Source: Burkholderiales bacterium
Lineage (GTDB): Bacteria; Pseudomonadota; Gammaproteobacteria; Burkholderiales; Burkholderiaceae_C
NCBI GenBank assembly: GCA_026400105.1
Contig: JAPLPQ010000054.1
Location: forward strand, 1 to 64,000
Reading direction: 5' to 3'
DNA length: 64,000 nucleotides
The notes beneath the pieces were generated by a model that was not told the origin of the DNA, ran no database searches, and saw only the letters and a list, made by a program, of their open reading frames with translations. Positions 55,201 through 64,000 of this stretch are shown here, one piece after another; the stretch's first letter is position 1; each line of letters opens with the position of its first letter. Both the position numbers and the translations under genes were made by a program.

Positions 55201-55994
55201 CAGCGCACGATTCCGCGATGCGCCGACAGACCGTCGAGGAAGACCTGCATCAGCTGCACATCGGCCTCGCAGCCCTCGAAGCGCTGCGGCAGCTCGGTCA
55301 TGCGCTCCCTGGCCTGCTCGAGCGTCAGGTTGTCGCGATAAAGCGCCTTGTGCATGGCCTTGACGGCTGCGATGCGCGCGGTGCTGAAGCCGCGCCGGCG
55401 CAGGCCTTCGAAATTCATCGAACGCGCGGCGGCCGGGTGCCCTTCGCTCATCACGAACGGCGGCTGATCGGCCAGCAGCACCGTGCCCATGCCGGTCATG
55501 CCGTGGGCACCGATGCGCACGAACTGATGCACGCAGGTGTAGGCACCCAGGATCACCCAGTCACCGACCACGACATGGCCGGCGATCTGCGCGTTGTTGG
55601 CGAAGATCGTGTGATTACCAACCAGACAGTCATGCGCCAGATGGGTGTAGGCCATCATCCAGTTGTCATGTCCCAACCGCGTCACGCCACCGCCCTGCAT
55701 CGTGCCGATATGGTAGGTGCTGAACTCGCGGATGGTGTTGCGGTCACCGATGATCAGTTCGCAGGGTTCGCCCGCGTACTTCTTGTCCTGATTGATCGCG
55801 CCCAGCGAGGTGAACTGGAAGATCCGGTTGTCGCGACCTATCGTCGTGTGGCCCTCGATCACGCAATGCGGACCGATGGTCGTGCCGGCATCCACCTTCA
55901 CATGCGGGCCGATCACCGTGTAGGGGCCGACCGTGACCGAGCTGTCGAGCTCGGCCTGGGGGTCGACCACAGCGCTGGGGTGGATGTTGCTCAC
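55200..55994 (-). CDS. lpxA: UDP-N-acetylglucosamine acyltransferase LpxA
   Basis: LpxA transfers a 3-hydroxyacyl chain from ACP to UDP-GlcNAc, the first step of lipid A synthesis. The 264-residue product is built of left-handed parallel beta-helix hexapeptide repeats ([21 protein letters not shown]) and has the catalytic His in [13 protein letters not shown]. Its length is normal for LpxA. It follows fabZ by 13 bases. Confidence 0.97.
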   Translation of the reverse strand: MSNIHPSAVVDPQAELDSSVTVGPYTVIGPHVKVDAGTTIGPHCVIEGHTTIGRDNRIFQFTSLGAINQDKKYAGEPCELIIGDRNTIREFSTYHIGTMQGGGVTRLGHDNWMMAYTHLAHDCLVGNHTIFANNAQIAGHVVVGDWVILGAYTCVHQFVRIGAHGMTGMGTVLLADQPPFVMSEGHPAAARSMNFEGLRRRGFSTARIAAVKAMHKALYRDNLTLEQARERMTELPQRFEGCEADVQLMQVFLDGLSAHRGIVR

Positions 55995-56007
55995 GCGTGC
56001 ACCCGGT

Positions 56008-56448
56008 TCAGGCGATCTTGCGCATGGCGCACATCAGCTCGGCCTCGCAGGCGATCACGCCATCGACTCGGCTGACGGCCTTGAACTTGAACATGCCGGC
56101 CTTCATGCGCTCGAGCGAGACCTCGAGGATCAGCTGGTCGCCCGGCTCGACCGGACGCTTGAAGCGCGCGCCATCGATGCCGGCAAAGTAGTAGACCGTG
56201 TTGTCGTCGGGCGAGGTGCCCAGGGTGTCGAAGGCCAGCAGCGCGGCGGCCTGGGCCAGGGCTTCGAGCTGCAGCACGCCCGGAAACACCGGACGGTGCG
56301 GGAAATGGCCGGTGAACTGCGGCTCGTTGACGCTGACGTTCTTGAGCGCCTTGATGGACTTGCCCTTTTCTATCTCGAGCACGCGGTCGACGAGCAGGAA
56401 GGGATAGCGGTGCGGGAGTTGCTTGAGGATCTGGTGGATGTCCATCAT
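56008..56448 (-). CDS. fabZ: 3-hydroxyacyl-ACP dehydratase FabZ
   Basis: FabZ dehydrates 3-hydroxyacyl-ACP in fatty acid elongation. From [17 protein letters not shown] the product is 146 residues, with the hot-dog-fold active-site His in [13 protein letters not shown] and Glu in LQLEALAQ. The ATG at 56448 overlaps the lpxD TGA (ATGATGA); the next ATG three bases on is an equal alternative. The large upstream extension in the track is a shadow of lpxD. Confidence 0.96.
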   Translation of the reverse strand: MMDIHQILKQLPHRYPFLLVDRVLEIEKGKSIKALKNVSVNEPQFTGHFPHRPVFPGVLQLEALAQAAALLAFDTLGTSPDDNTVYYFAGIDGARFKRPVEPGDQLILEVSLERMKAGMFKFKAVSRVDGVIACEAELMCAMRKIA

Positions 56449-57479
56449 GATGTCTTTTCCAATGCTTTGATGCGGTCGCGCAGGCGGTGCAGTTGCCTGA
56501 GCGTGGCCGCGTTCTTTTCCCAGGAGCGGTTGTCGTCGATCGGGAAGACGCCGCTGTACTGGCCGGGCTGATTGATCGAGCGCATCACGACCGAGGCGGC
56601 CGAGATATGCACGCCGTCGGCCAGCGTCAGATGGCCGAGCACGACGGCGCCACCGCCGACCGTGCAGTTGGCACCGATCTTGGCGCTGCCGGCAACGCCG
56701 GCGCAGCCGGCCATTGCCGTGTTGCGACCCACCTGTACGTTGTGGCCGATCTGGATCAGGTTGTCGAGCTTGACGCCGTCCTCGAGCACGGTGTCCTCGA
56801 GCGCGCCGCGGTCGATGCAGCTGTTGGCGCCGATCTCGACCCGGTCGCCGATGCGCACCGCGCCGAGCTGCTCGATCTTGATCCACTCGCCCTGGTGCAG
56901 CGCGAAGCCGAAACCGTCGGCGCCGATCACGACCCCAGCGTGAACAATGCCGTCGGCACCGATGCGGCAGTCATGGCCCAGCGTCACGCGCGGACTCAGG
57001 CGGGTGCGCGCGCCGACATGGGCGCGGCGCTCGAGCACGCAATGCGCGCCGATGCGCGCGCCCTGCTCCACCACCACGCCGGCCTCGATCACGGCAAAAG
57101 CGCCGACCGTCACGCCTTCTCCCAGCTGCGCCGTCGGATCAATCACGGCGCTCGGGTGAATGGCGGGACCCGCGTCGGCCTGTTCGGCCGCCTCGCGCCT
57201 GGCCTGCCACCATTGCGTCAGGCGCGCGAAATAGAGGTAGGCGTCAGGCGTCTCGATGCAGGCGCCGCGCGCGCGCGCGGGCTCCAGCAGCGCGGGCGGC
57301 ACGATCAGCGCGCCGGCGCCGGTGCTCGCGATCTGACCGGCATAGCGCGCCTGCGCGACGAAGGACAGCGAGTCCGCCCCGGCGGCCTCGAGCGAAGCCA
57401 GGCGTGCCATCGACAAGCCCGGCTCACCATGTAAAACGCCGCCCAGGGCGGCGCAGATTTCGGCCAGCGTGGCGCTCAC
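56445..57479 (-). CDS. lpxD: UDP-3-O-acylglucosamine N-acyltransferase LpxD
   Basis: LpxD adds the N-linked 3-hydroxyacyl chain to UDP-3-O-acyl-glucosamine in lipid A synthesis. The 344-residue product has an N-terminal uridine-binding domain ([27 protein letters not shown] region) and a beta-helix of hexapeptide repeats with the catalytic His in [18 protein letters not shown]. It starts 10 bases after the skp stop. Confidence 0.96.
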   Translation of the reverse strand: MSATLAEICAALGGVLHGEPGLSMARLASLEAAGADSLSFVAQARYAGQIASTGAGALIVPPALLEPARARGACIETPDAYLYFARLTQWWQARREAAEQADAGPAIHPSAVIDPTAQLGEGVTVGAFAVIEAGVVVEQGARIGAHCVLERRAHVGARTRLSPRVTLGHDCRIGADGIVHAGVVIGADGFGFALHQGEWIKIEQLGAVRIGDRVEIGANSCIDRGALEDTVLEDGVKLDNLIQIGHNVQVGRNTAMAGCAGVAGSAKIGANCTVGGGAVVLGHLTLADGVHISAASVVMRSINQPGQYSGVFPIDDNRSWEKNAATLRQLHRLRDRIKALEKTS

Positions 57480-57489
57480 GGCCTGGCCA

Positions 57490-58005
57490 TCACTTGGCGT
57501 TGTTGAGCCCGCTCAACACCTTGTCGGTGATGTCGAGCTTGGGATTGACGTAGACCGCTTCCTGCATGATCAGGTCGTACTTCTCGCTTTCGGCGACCTG
57601 CTTGATGACGCGGTTGGCGCGCTCGAGCACGAGTTGCAGCTCTTCGTTCTTGCGCTGCGCCAGGTCTTCCTGGAATTCGCGCCGCTTGCGCTGGAACTCG
57701 CGGTCGAGCTCGACCAGCTGGCGCTGGCGCGCGCCACGCTGGCTGTCGGACAGGGTCGGCGCGTCCTTCTCGAGCTTTTCCGAGGCGCTCTTGAGCTGGG
57801 TGCCCAGCCCCTCGACCTCACGCTCGCGGCGCGAGAACTCCTGCTCCAGCTTGGACTGGGCCGCCTTGGCGGTCGAGGCCTCCTTGAAGATGCGATCGGT
57901 GTTGACGAAGCCTATGCGCAGCTCGGCCGCCGAGGCCAGAGTGGTACAGCCGAGCGCCAGCGCCGCAATGGCGTGACGCGAAAAAACGCGCTTGAACGAT
58001 GTCAT
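57490..58005 (-). CDS. skp: Periplasmic chaperone Skp/OmpH
   Basis: Skp holds unfolded outer-membrane proteins in the periplasm. The 171-residue product has a signal peptide ([15 protein letters not shown], cleaved near AELRIGFV) and a long coiled-coil rich in Arg, Glu and Gln ([21 protein letters not shown]) that forms the tentacles. It overlaps bamA by one base, which fits its role in delivering OMPs to the BAM complex. Confidence 0.93.
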   Translation of the reverse strand: MTSFKRVFSRHAIAALALGCTTLASAAELRIGFVNTDRIFKEASTAKAAQSKLEQEFSRREREVEGLGTQLKSASEKLEKDAPTLSDSQRGARQRQLVELDREFQRKRREFQEDLAQRKNEELQLVLERANRVIKQVAESEKYDLIMQEAVYVNPKLDITDKVLSGLNNAK

Positions 58006-60317
58006 CAGAAAGAAGTCCCGATCTGGAATTGGATGCTCTGGGTCTTGTCGTCGTCCTGCTTTCGCACGGGACGGGCATAGGCGATTCTAAGCGGGCCGAT
58101 CGGCGAAATCCAGCTGATACCGACGCCAGTCGAAGCGCGCAGGTTGGCGACATCGACTTTCTCGTCTTGACCGTAGATATTGCCGATGTCGAAGAAACCG
58201 TACATGCGCAGCGTGCGGTCGTTGCCGGCACCCGGAAAAGGAACAACCAGCTCGGTGTTGAGCACCAACTTCTTGGTGCCGCCGATGTTGGCCATGGTCG
58301 TGCCCCCGACGATCTGGGACTTGCCGCCCAGCGTGCCCTGCTCGAAGCCACGCACCGAGCCGAGACCGCCACCGTAGAAGTTCTTGAACAGCGGGAACGG
58401 CTTGCCGCTCAGGCCTTCGCCCCAGCCGGCTTCGGCGTTGAACGCCAGCGTGAACTTCTTGTTCAAGGGGATGTACTGCTGGAACTGGTAGTTGGCCTTG
58501 GCGTAGCGGGTGTCGCCCGCGACGCCGAGCTCGCCGTTGACGCGCTGCAGACGGCCGGTGCTCGGCACCAGCGCGCTGTCGCGCGTGTCACGGCCCCAGC
58601 CCACGGTCAGCGGCACCGAGGTCGGCGAGTCGCCGAAGTTGGCGATGTAGTCGTTGTAGGCCAGCGGCATGCCGTTGCCCGGATCGATCTTGGTCTGCTC
58701 GATGCCGGCGCCGAAGTAGACCGTGTCGGTCTCCGAGAACGGCACGCCGAAGCGCACCGCCACACCCGGCGTGGTCAGCTTGTAGTTGCCTGCCTGCGTG
58801 GTCAGCGGCTGACTGGTGCGGTAGTACAGGTCGACCGTGCGCGAGATGCCCTCGGGCGTGAAATACGGATCGGTCGTAGTCAGCGACAGCTGGCGGTTGT
58901 ACTTGCTGGTATTGACGTTCAGGCCCAGGTAGTTACCCGAACCGAACAGGTTTTCCTGCTGGATGCCCGCGATCAGCGACAGCTTCTCGGCCTGCGAGAA
59001 GCCAGCGCCCAGCGTCAGGTTGCCGGTCGGCTTCTCCATCACGCTGACCACCAGATCGACCTGGTCGGGCGCATCCGGCACGTCGACCGTATCGACCGCG
59101 ACCTGGGTGAAGAAGCCCAGGCGGTCGACGCGGTCGCGCGAGAGCTTGATGCGGTCGCTGTCGTACCAGGCCGACTCGAGCTGGCGGAACTCGCGCCGGA
59201 TCACCTCGTCGCGGGTGCGGTTGTTGCCCTCGACGCTGATGCGGCGCACATAGGCGCGGCGCGAAGGCTGGGCGCTGAGCACCAGCGCGACGCGGTTGCT
59301 GACGCGATCGATCTGCGGCTTGGCCTCGACGCGGGCAAAGGCGTAGCCGAAGCCGCCGAAATATTCGGTGAAGGCCTTGGTGGTCTGCGCCACGTCCTCG
59401 GCGTTGTAGGGCTGGCCGGCCTTGATCGCGACCAGGGACTTGAATTCCTCGTCCTTGCCGAGGTAGTCGCCCTCGAGCTGGACGCTCGAGACCACATAGC
59501 GCTGGCCCTCGGTCACGTTGACCGTGATCGACATCGCATCCTTGTCGGGCGCGATCGCGACCTGGGTCGAATCGATGCGGAACTCGAGGTAGCCGCGCGA
59601 CAGGTAGTAGCTGCGCAGCGTCTCGAGGTCGGCGTTGAGCTTGGTGCGCGAATAGCGGTCGCTCTTGGTGTACCAGCTCAGCCAGCCCCCGGTATCGAGG
59701 TCGAACAGGCCGCGCAGCGTGCTGTCGCTGAAAGCCTGGTTGCCGACGATGCGGATTTCCTTGATCTTGGCGATGTCGCCCTCGACCACGTTGAAGCTGA
59801 CGTTGACGCGGTTGCGCTCGATCGGCGTGGCGGTCGCGGTGACCTGCGCGCCGTAGAGGCTGCGGGTCAGGTACTGGCGCTTGAGCTCCTGCTCGGCGCG
59901 GTCAGCCAGCGCACGGTCGAACGGGCGGCCATCGGCCAGGCCGATGTCGCGCAGCGCCTTCTTGAGCACCTCGGCATCGAACTCCTTGACGCCGGTGAAG
60001 CTGACCTCGGCCACGGTCGGCCGCTCCTCGACGATAACGACCAGCTCGTCGCCATTGACCTGCAGCCGCACATCGGAAAACAGGCCCAGGCCGAACAGGG
60101 CGCGGATCGCTGCCGTGCCCTTGTCGTCGCTGTACTGGTCACCGACGCGAAACGGCAGCGAAGCGAACACGGTGCCGGGCTCGACCCGCTGCAAGCCCTC
60201 GAGGCGGATGTCGCGCAGCTGGAACGGCGCAACGGCCCAGGCCGGCAAGGCGGCAACCAAGGAGGAGACGATCGCGCCCACGGCAACCGAACGCATGCGA
60301 AAAAGGGAGTTCTTCAT
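58005..60317 (-). CDS. bamA: Outer-membrane assembly factor BamA
   Basis: BamA is the Omp85 pore of the BAM complex. The 770-residue product has a signal peptide, five POTRA domains (the first FQLRDIRLEGLQRVEPGTVF) and a 16-stranded barrel whose C-terminus QFQIGTSF ends in the Phe needed for outer-membrane insertion. VRGFEQGTLG carries the conserved lid-loop VRGF motif. It is 12 bases downstream of rseP. Confidence 0.98.
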   Translation of the reverse strand: MKNSLFRMRSVAVGAIVSSLVAALPAWAVAPFQLRDIRLEGLQRVEPGTVFASLPFRVGDQYSDDKGTAAIRALFGLGLFSDVRLQVNGDELVVIVEERPTVAEVSFTGVKEFDAEVLKKALRDIGLADGRPFDRALADRAEQELKRQYLTRSLYGAQVTATATPIERNRVNVSFNVVEGDIAKIKEIRIVGNQAFSDSTLRGLFDLDTGGWLSWYTKSDRYSRTKLNADLETLRSYYLSRGYLEFRIDSTQVAIAPDKDAMSITVNVTEGQRYVVSSVQLEGDYLGKDEEFKSLVAIKAGQPYNAEDVAQTTKAFTEYFGGFGYAFARVEAKPQIDRVSNRVALVLSAQPSRRAYVRRISVEGNNRTRDEVIRREFRQLESAWYDSDRIKLSRDRVDRLGFFTQVAVDTVDVPDAPDQVDLVVSVMEKPTGNLTLGAGFSQAEKLSLIAGIQQENLFGSGNYLGLNVNTSKYNRQLSLTTTDPYFTPEGISRTVDLYYRTSQPLTTQAGNYKLTTPGVAVRFGVPFSETDTVYFGAGIEQTKIDPGNGMPLAYNDYIANFGDSPTSVPLTVGWGRDTRDSALVPSTGRLQRVNGELGVAGDTRYAKANYQFQQYIPLNKKFTLAFNAEAGWGEGLSGKPFPLFKNFYGGGLGSVRGFEQGTLGGKSQIVGGTTMANIGGTKKLVLNTELVVPFPGAGNDRTLRMYGFFDIGNIYGQDEKVDVANLRASTGVGISWISPIGPLRIAYARPVRKQDDDKTQSIQFQIGTSF

Positions 60318-60329
60318 GGAAACAGGATT

Positions 60330-61694
60330 TCAGCCCAACAGTCGGGCGATGTCGTTGAAAACGGCCACGCTCATGAGCGCCAGCAGTATGGCCATTCCGG
60401 CGCGCTGCAGCCGTTCCAGCCATTGTTCGGGGATGGGGCGGCCGGTCACGCCCTCGATCAGATAATACAACAGGTGGCCGCCGTCAAGGACCGGCAGCGG
60501 CAGCAGGTTGAGCACACCCAGACTGACGCTGATCAAGGCCAGGAAGGACAGATAGGCCACGCCGCCCAGGCTGGCCGACTTGCCGGCATATTCCGCGATC
60601 GAGATCGGCCCGCTCAGGTTGTCGAGCGAGGCCAGGCCCACCACCATGCGGCCCATCATGCCCAGGGTCAGGCCGGCGACCTCGCCGGTTTGGCGCAGAC
60701 CCTGCAGCAGGCCACCGAGGAAATCCTCCTGCAAGGTCACCATCTCGGGCGGCGTGCCGACGAAGGCACCGATGCGCCCGACCCGCTCCAGATCCTCGCC
60801 CTGCGGCTCGGGCCGCACCGTCAATTCCAGCCGGTTGCCCCGGCGCTCGAGCACCCAGGCCTGCGCCAGGCCATTGCCCTGGCGGTCCAGGCCGGTCCTG
60901 ATGAGCTGGCGCAACTGCTGCGCATCGTGCACGGGCAGTCCGTCGACGCTGAGCACCCGGTCGCCGGCCTGCAAGCCGGCACGCGCGCCCGCCCCCTGCT
61001 CGAGCAGCTCGCCCAGCTCCGGTGCCGACCAGGGCGCGACGATGCCGATGCGGGCGAACAATTTGGCATCGGCCTCGACCGGCCCCAGCTTCGACAGCGG
61101 CAGGCGGTATTCGTCTGCGGCCGACTGCGGCGCCGAGCCAGCCCAGAGCGTCAGGTCCTGGCCCGACAGCGCGGCCTCGGTCAGCGCCCAGCGCAACTGA
61201 TCGAAGGACTCGACCTCCTGCTCCGGCTCGCCGTCGGCGCTCAGGCGCTGCACCCACTGGCCGCTGCGCAGGCCGGCCTGTGCCGCCAGCGTGCCAGCGG
61301 CCGGCTCGGACAGCACGGCGCGGGCCTGGGGCAGGCCGATCCAGGACACCGCCGCATAGAGCAAGACGGCGAGCGCCAGATTGGCCAGCGGACCGGCCGC
61401 GACGATGGCCGCGCGCGCGCGCAACGGCTGGGTATTGAAGGCCAGATGACGCTCCTGCGCCGGCACCTCGGCCTCGCGCTCGTCGAGCATGCGCACATAG
61501 CCGCCCAGCGGCAGCAGGCAGAGCGTGAACTCGGTGCCGCTACGCCCCCGCCAGCGCAGCAGGACCGGCCCGAAACCGATCGAGAAGCGCAGCACCTTGA
61601 CACCGCAAGCCAGCGCCATCCGGTAGTGGCCCCATTCGTGGACGGCGATCAGCAGCGCCAGGGCAGCGACAAAGGCGAGCAGGGTCAGCATCAC
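60330..61694 (-). CDS. rseP: Site-2 protease RseP
   Basis: RseP is an inner-membrane zinc protease that performs the second cut of the anti-sigma factor RseA and clears signal peptides. The 454-residue product has the HEXXH site at residues 19-23 (AVHEWGHY), two PDZ regions (around LAAQAGLRSGQWVQRL and AGLQAGDRVLSVDGLPV) and the C-terminal LDGGHLLYYLIEG that supplies the third zinc ligand. It lies between dxr and bamA, the conserved envelope-stress order. Confidence 0.96.
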   Translation of the reverse strand: MMLTLLAFVAALALLIAVHEWGHYRMALACGVKVLRFSIGFGPVLLRWRGRSGTEFTLCLLPLGGYVRMLDEREAEVPAQERHLAFNTQPLRARAAIVAAGPLANLALAVLLYAAVSWIGLPQARAVLSEPAAGTLAAQAGLRSGQWVQRLSADGEPEQEVESFDQLRWALTEAALSGQDLTLWAGSAPQSAADEYRLPLSKLGPVEADAKLFARIGIVAPWSAPELGELLEQGAGARAGLQAGDRVLSVDGLPVHDAQQLRQLIRTGLDRQGNGLAQAWVLERRGNRLELTVRPEPQGEDLERVGRIGAFVGTPPEMVTLQEDFLGGLLQGLRQTGEVAGLTLGMMGRMVVGLASLDNLSGPISIAEYAGKSASLGGVAYLSFLALISVSLGVLNLLPLPVLDGGHLLYYLIEGVTGRPIPEQWLERLQRAGMAILLALMSVAVFNDIARLLG

Positions 61695-61700
61695 CGGGGC

Positions 61701-62897
61701 TCAGCGGCAATGCGCCACGCGTTCGGCCGCCAGGGCGCGGGCCCGGGCATCGATCGCCAGCAGATCATCGAGGCCATGCGGCTCGGCGGGCTGGTAATGC
61801 TCGAGCGTGGCTCGGTTGACCTGATGGATCTGGTCAAAGCGCAGCCGGCCATCGAGGAAGGCCGCCACCGCGATCTCGTTGGCGGCATTGAGCACCGCCG
61901 TCGTGCCCGGCACGGCGCGCAAGGCCTCCCAGGCCAGGAACAGGCCGGGAAAGCGGGCCGGATCGGCTGGCTCGAAGGTCAGCGCGCTCATGCGCGCGAA
62001 GTCCAGCGCCTCGGCGCCCGATTCGATGCGCTGCGGCCAGCTCAGGCCGTAGGCGATCGGCACCCGCATGTCCGGCGTGCCGAGCTGGGCCACGACCGAA
62101 CGGTCGCGGTACTGCACCATCGAGTGCAGCACGCTTTGCGGGTGGATCACGACCTCGATCCGCTCGGGCGGCAGGCCGAACAGGTAGCGCGCCTCGATCA
62201 CCTCGAGCGCCTTGTTCATCATGGTCGCCGAATCGACCGAGATCTTGCGGCCCATGACCCAGTTCGGGTGGGCGCAGGCCTCGTCGGGTGTGACCTTGGC
62301 CAGCGTCAGCGGGTCGCGGCTGCGGAACGGTCCGCCCGAGGCGGTCAGGATGATCTTCTCGACCCGCTCGTTCCAGCAATTGGCATCCTCGGGCAGGGAC
62401 TGGAAGATCGCCGAATGCTCGCTGTCGATCGGCAGCAGCGTGGCGCCGCCCTCGCGCACCGCCTGCATGAAGAATTCGCCGCCGACGACCAGCGCTTCCT
62501 TGTTGGCCAGCAGCAGCTTCTTGCCGGCGCGTGCGGCAGCCAGGCAGGGCTCGAGACCGGCCGCGCCGACGATGGCCGCCATCACGGCATCGACCTCGGG
62601 CAGCGAGCTGATGTCGGACAGGGCCGCCGGCCCCGACAGCACTTCGGTGGCCAGGCCCTCGGCCGTGATGCGCTGGCGCAGCAGCGCGGCATGCGCGGGC
62701 GAGGCCATGACGGCATAGCGCGGCTTGAACTGGGCGCATTGCGCCAGCAGCAGCTCGACCTGGGTCGAGGCACTCAGCGCGTAGACCTCGAAGCGCTCCG
62801 GATGGCGCGCCGCCACGTCCAGCGTGTTCTTGCCGATGGAGCCGGTCGAGCCGAGCACCGTCAGGCGCTGGCGCATCGGCGTGGAAGTAAGTTGCAT
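61701..62897 (-). CDS. dxr: 1-deoxy-D-xylulose 5-phosphate reductoisomerase
   Basis: Dxr makes 2-C-methyl-D-erythritol 4-phosphate with NADPH in the MEP pathway. From [16 protein letters not shown] (ATG 62897, GGAA seven bases upstream) the product is 398 residues, the same as E. coli. It has NADPH-binding [13 protein letters not shown], metal-ligand stretch [11 protein letters not shown] and the flexible active-site loop [17 protein letters not shown]. An in-frame ATG at 62921 that overlaps the cdsA stop (TAATG) is an alternative but has no SD. Confidence 0.97.
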   Translation of the reverse strand: MQLTSTPMRQRLTVLGSTGSIGKNTLDVAARHPERFEVYALSASTQVELLLAQCAQFKPRYAVMASPAHAALLRQRITAEGLATEVLSGPAALSDISSLPEVDAVMAAIVGAAGLEPCLAAARAGKKLLLANKEALVVGGEFFMQAVREGGATLLPIDSEHSAIFQSLPEDANCWNERVEKIILTASGGPFRSRDPLTLAKVTPDEACAHPNWVMGRKISVDSATMMNKALEVIEARYLFGLPPERIEVVIHPQSVLHSMVQYRDRSVVAQLGTPDMRVPIAYGLSWPQRIESGAEALDFARMSALTFEPADPARFPGLFLAWEALRAVPGTTAVLNAANEIAVAAFLDGRLRFDQIHQVNRATLEHYQPAEPHGLDDLLAIDARARALAAERVAHCR

Positions 62898-62920
62898 GGA
62901 CGGGTTCCGGAGATTGAGCA

Positions 62921-63754
62921 TTAGAGAGTGGCCAGCATCATGCCCAGCGGCAGCACCGGCAGCAGCGCGTCGACCCGGTCGAGCACGCCACCATGGCCCG
63001 GCAGCAGCTGGCTGGAGTCCTTGACGCCCGCGCTGCGCTTGACCAGCGACTCGATCAGGTCGCCGCAGACGCTCATCGCGGTCAGCAGCAGCAGGCCGCC
63101 GAGCATGGCCAGCGGCCCCATGGCCCAGAGCCGGCCGTAGAGGCTGGCGCCCGGCGTGCCGTAGCGCTGCTCGGCCCAGGTCCAGCAGGCGGCCAGCAGC
63201 AGCACGCCGAGAGCTCCGCTGTAGACGCCAGCCCAGCTCTTGCCGGGGCTGATGGTCGGCGCGAGCTTGCGCCGGCCAAAGGCCCTGCCGCCGAAATAGG
63301 CCGCGATGTCGGCGGTCCAGACCAGCGCCATGATCGACAGCAGCAGCGCAACGCCCTGGACCCGCGCCTGTGCCATCGCCCACCAGGCCAGCGCGATCAG
63401 CGCCAGACCCACGCACAGGCGCAATACCGGCGCAATGCGGGGCCAGCCGGCGACACCGGCGCGCAGCAGCAGCGGCGCTGCGACCAGCCAGAAAAACCCA
63501 GTAACCTGCCACAGCAGCGGCTGCTGTTGCGCAAGACCGAACTGCCACCAGGCCAGGCCGAGCAAGGCCCCGAGCCCGAGGCCGCAGGCCAGCGCGGCGC
63601 CAAAGGCCAGACCGTTGAGCCTTGCCCATTCCCAGCCGCCCGCGACGATCAGCAGCAGCGTGAGCAGGCAGAACGGCCGGGGATCGGAATGAAACAGCGC
63701 CGGCAGCAGGACGGCCAGCATGAGCAAGGCGGTGATGATTCTTTGCTTGAGCAT
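62921..63754 (-). CDS. cdsA: Phosphatidate cytidylyltransferase
   Basis: CdsA makes CDP-diacylglycerol, the branch point of phospholipid synthesis, in the inner membrane. The 277-residue product has about seven or eight transmembrane helices and the C-terminal signature [35 protein letters not shown] of the family. It follows uppS by four bases. Confidence 0.95.
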   Translation of the reverse strand: MLKQRIITALLMLAVLLPALFHSDPRPFCLLTLLLIVAGGWEWARLNGLAFGAALACGLGLGALLGLAWWQFGLAQQQPLLWQVTGFFWLVAAPLLLRAGVAGWPRIAPVLRLCVGLALIALAWWAMAQARVQGVALLLSIMALVWTADIAAYFGGRAFGRRKLAPTISPGKSWAGVYSGALGVLLLAACWTWAEQRYGTPGASLYGRLWAMGPLAMLGGLLLLTAMSVCGDLIESLVKRSAGVKDSSQLLPGHGGVLDRVDALLPVLPLGMMLATL

Positions 63755-63758
63755 GGGG

Positions 63759-64000
63759 TCAGGCCGCGTCGGATGAAGCGACGAGCTGCTCCGAGATCAG
63801 ACCGAAGCGGCGCTCGCGGCCGGCGTAGCAGGCCAGCGCGCGGTCGAGCTCGGCCGCATCGAAATCGGGCCAGAGCTTGTCGGAAAAATAGAATTCGGCA
63901 TAGGCCGACTGCCAGAGCAGAAAATTGCTGATGCGCTGCTCGCCGCCGGTGCGGATCACCAGATCGGGGTCCGGCACATGGGCCAGCGACAGCGCGGCCG
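63759..64000 (-). CDS. uppS: Undecaprenyl diphosphate synthase, N-terminus cut by window edge
   Basis: The 80 residues seen are the C-terminal part of UppS ([21 protein letters not shown] and [14 protein letters not shown] are diagnostic of the cis-prenyltransferase family). The enzyme builds the C55 lipid carrier for peptidoglycan and O-antigen from FPP and IPP. The start is beyond the right edge, so the N-terminal DGN motif cannot be seen. It leads into cdsA with a four-base gap. Confidence 0.96.
   Translation of the reverse strand, partial: AALSLAHVPDPDLVIRTGGEQRISNFLLWQSAYAEFYFSDKLWPDFDAAELDRALACYAGRERRFGLISEQLVASSDAA

Noticed and set aside
57999-62924. Plus-strand 1641-residue ORF opposite bamA, rseP and dxr
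   Set aside because: The length comes from high GC at third positions, which removes stops on the opposite strand. No motif, signal or SD supports it.

Overview
The window is a dense, high-GC stretch of bacterial chromosome. Gene order points to a betaproteobacterium of the order Burkholderiales, probably near Comamonadaceae/Sphaerotilaceae. The indicators are the run scpB-rluB-ndk-rlmN-pilW-rodZ-ispG-hisS-(yfgM)-bamB-der-hfq-hflXKC-hisZ-purA, the run uppS-cdsA-dxr-rseP-bamA-skp-lpxD-fabZ-lpxA-lpxB-rnhB-(SpoU methylase), and pyruvate dehydrogenase genes divergent from a FixL/FixJ-like two-component pair. The genus is not determined. I see no rRNA, tRNA, CRISPR array, insertion sequence or prophage.

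Layout. (1) 1-18231, minus strand: an information-processing and envelope block running scpB to purA plus a truncated phosphoribosyltransferase; many genes overlap by 1-8 bases. (2) 18329-21447: rluD and bamD diverge over a 35-base gap, then convergent zapE. (3) 21464-30174, minus: the 2-oxoglutarate dehydrogenase operon sucA-odhB-lpd, preceded by prpE (propionyl-CoA synthetase) and an isochorismatase-like hydrolase. (4) 30256-32144, plus: an NlpC/P60 hydrolase and a membrane diguanylate cyclase. (5) 32225-38536, minus: the pyruvate dehydrogenase operon aceE-aceF-lpdA, whose E3 carries its own lipoyl domain. (6) 38696-44110, plus: PAS histidine kinase, FixJ-type regulator, folD, and an orphan branched-chain amino acid binding protein. 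(7) 44217-52429, minus: carA-carB, then a self-contained GH3 beta-glucosidase-like gene, then greA and a DUF4149 membrane protein. (8) 52630-64000, minus: the isoprenoid, lipid A and outer-membrane assembly operon from truncated uppS to a SpoU-type methylase.

How the genes work together. Outer-membrane biogenesis recurs: bamA, bamB, bamD, skp, lpxA/B/D, fabZ and rseP. Central carbon flow is covered by both 2-oxoacid dehydrogenases with separate E3 subunits, and prpE feeds propionyl-CoA. carAB supplies carbamoyl phosphate, and dxr, ispG and uppS belong to isoprenoid synthesis and use.

No wholly new multi-gene system is evident. The least explained signals are RNA and regulatory: a terminator/anti-SD leader before sucA (possibly the known Burkholderiales sucA RNA motif), a strongly folded leader before carA with a GTG start, GC-rich hairpins in all four gaps of the two dehydrogenase operons, a recurrent GGTAAACC motif in three upstream regions, and the TCS facing aceE. 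Very long plus-strand ORFs opposite minus-strand genes are GC-bias shadows and were left out.
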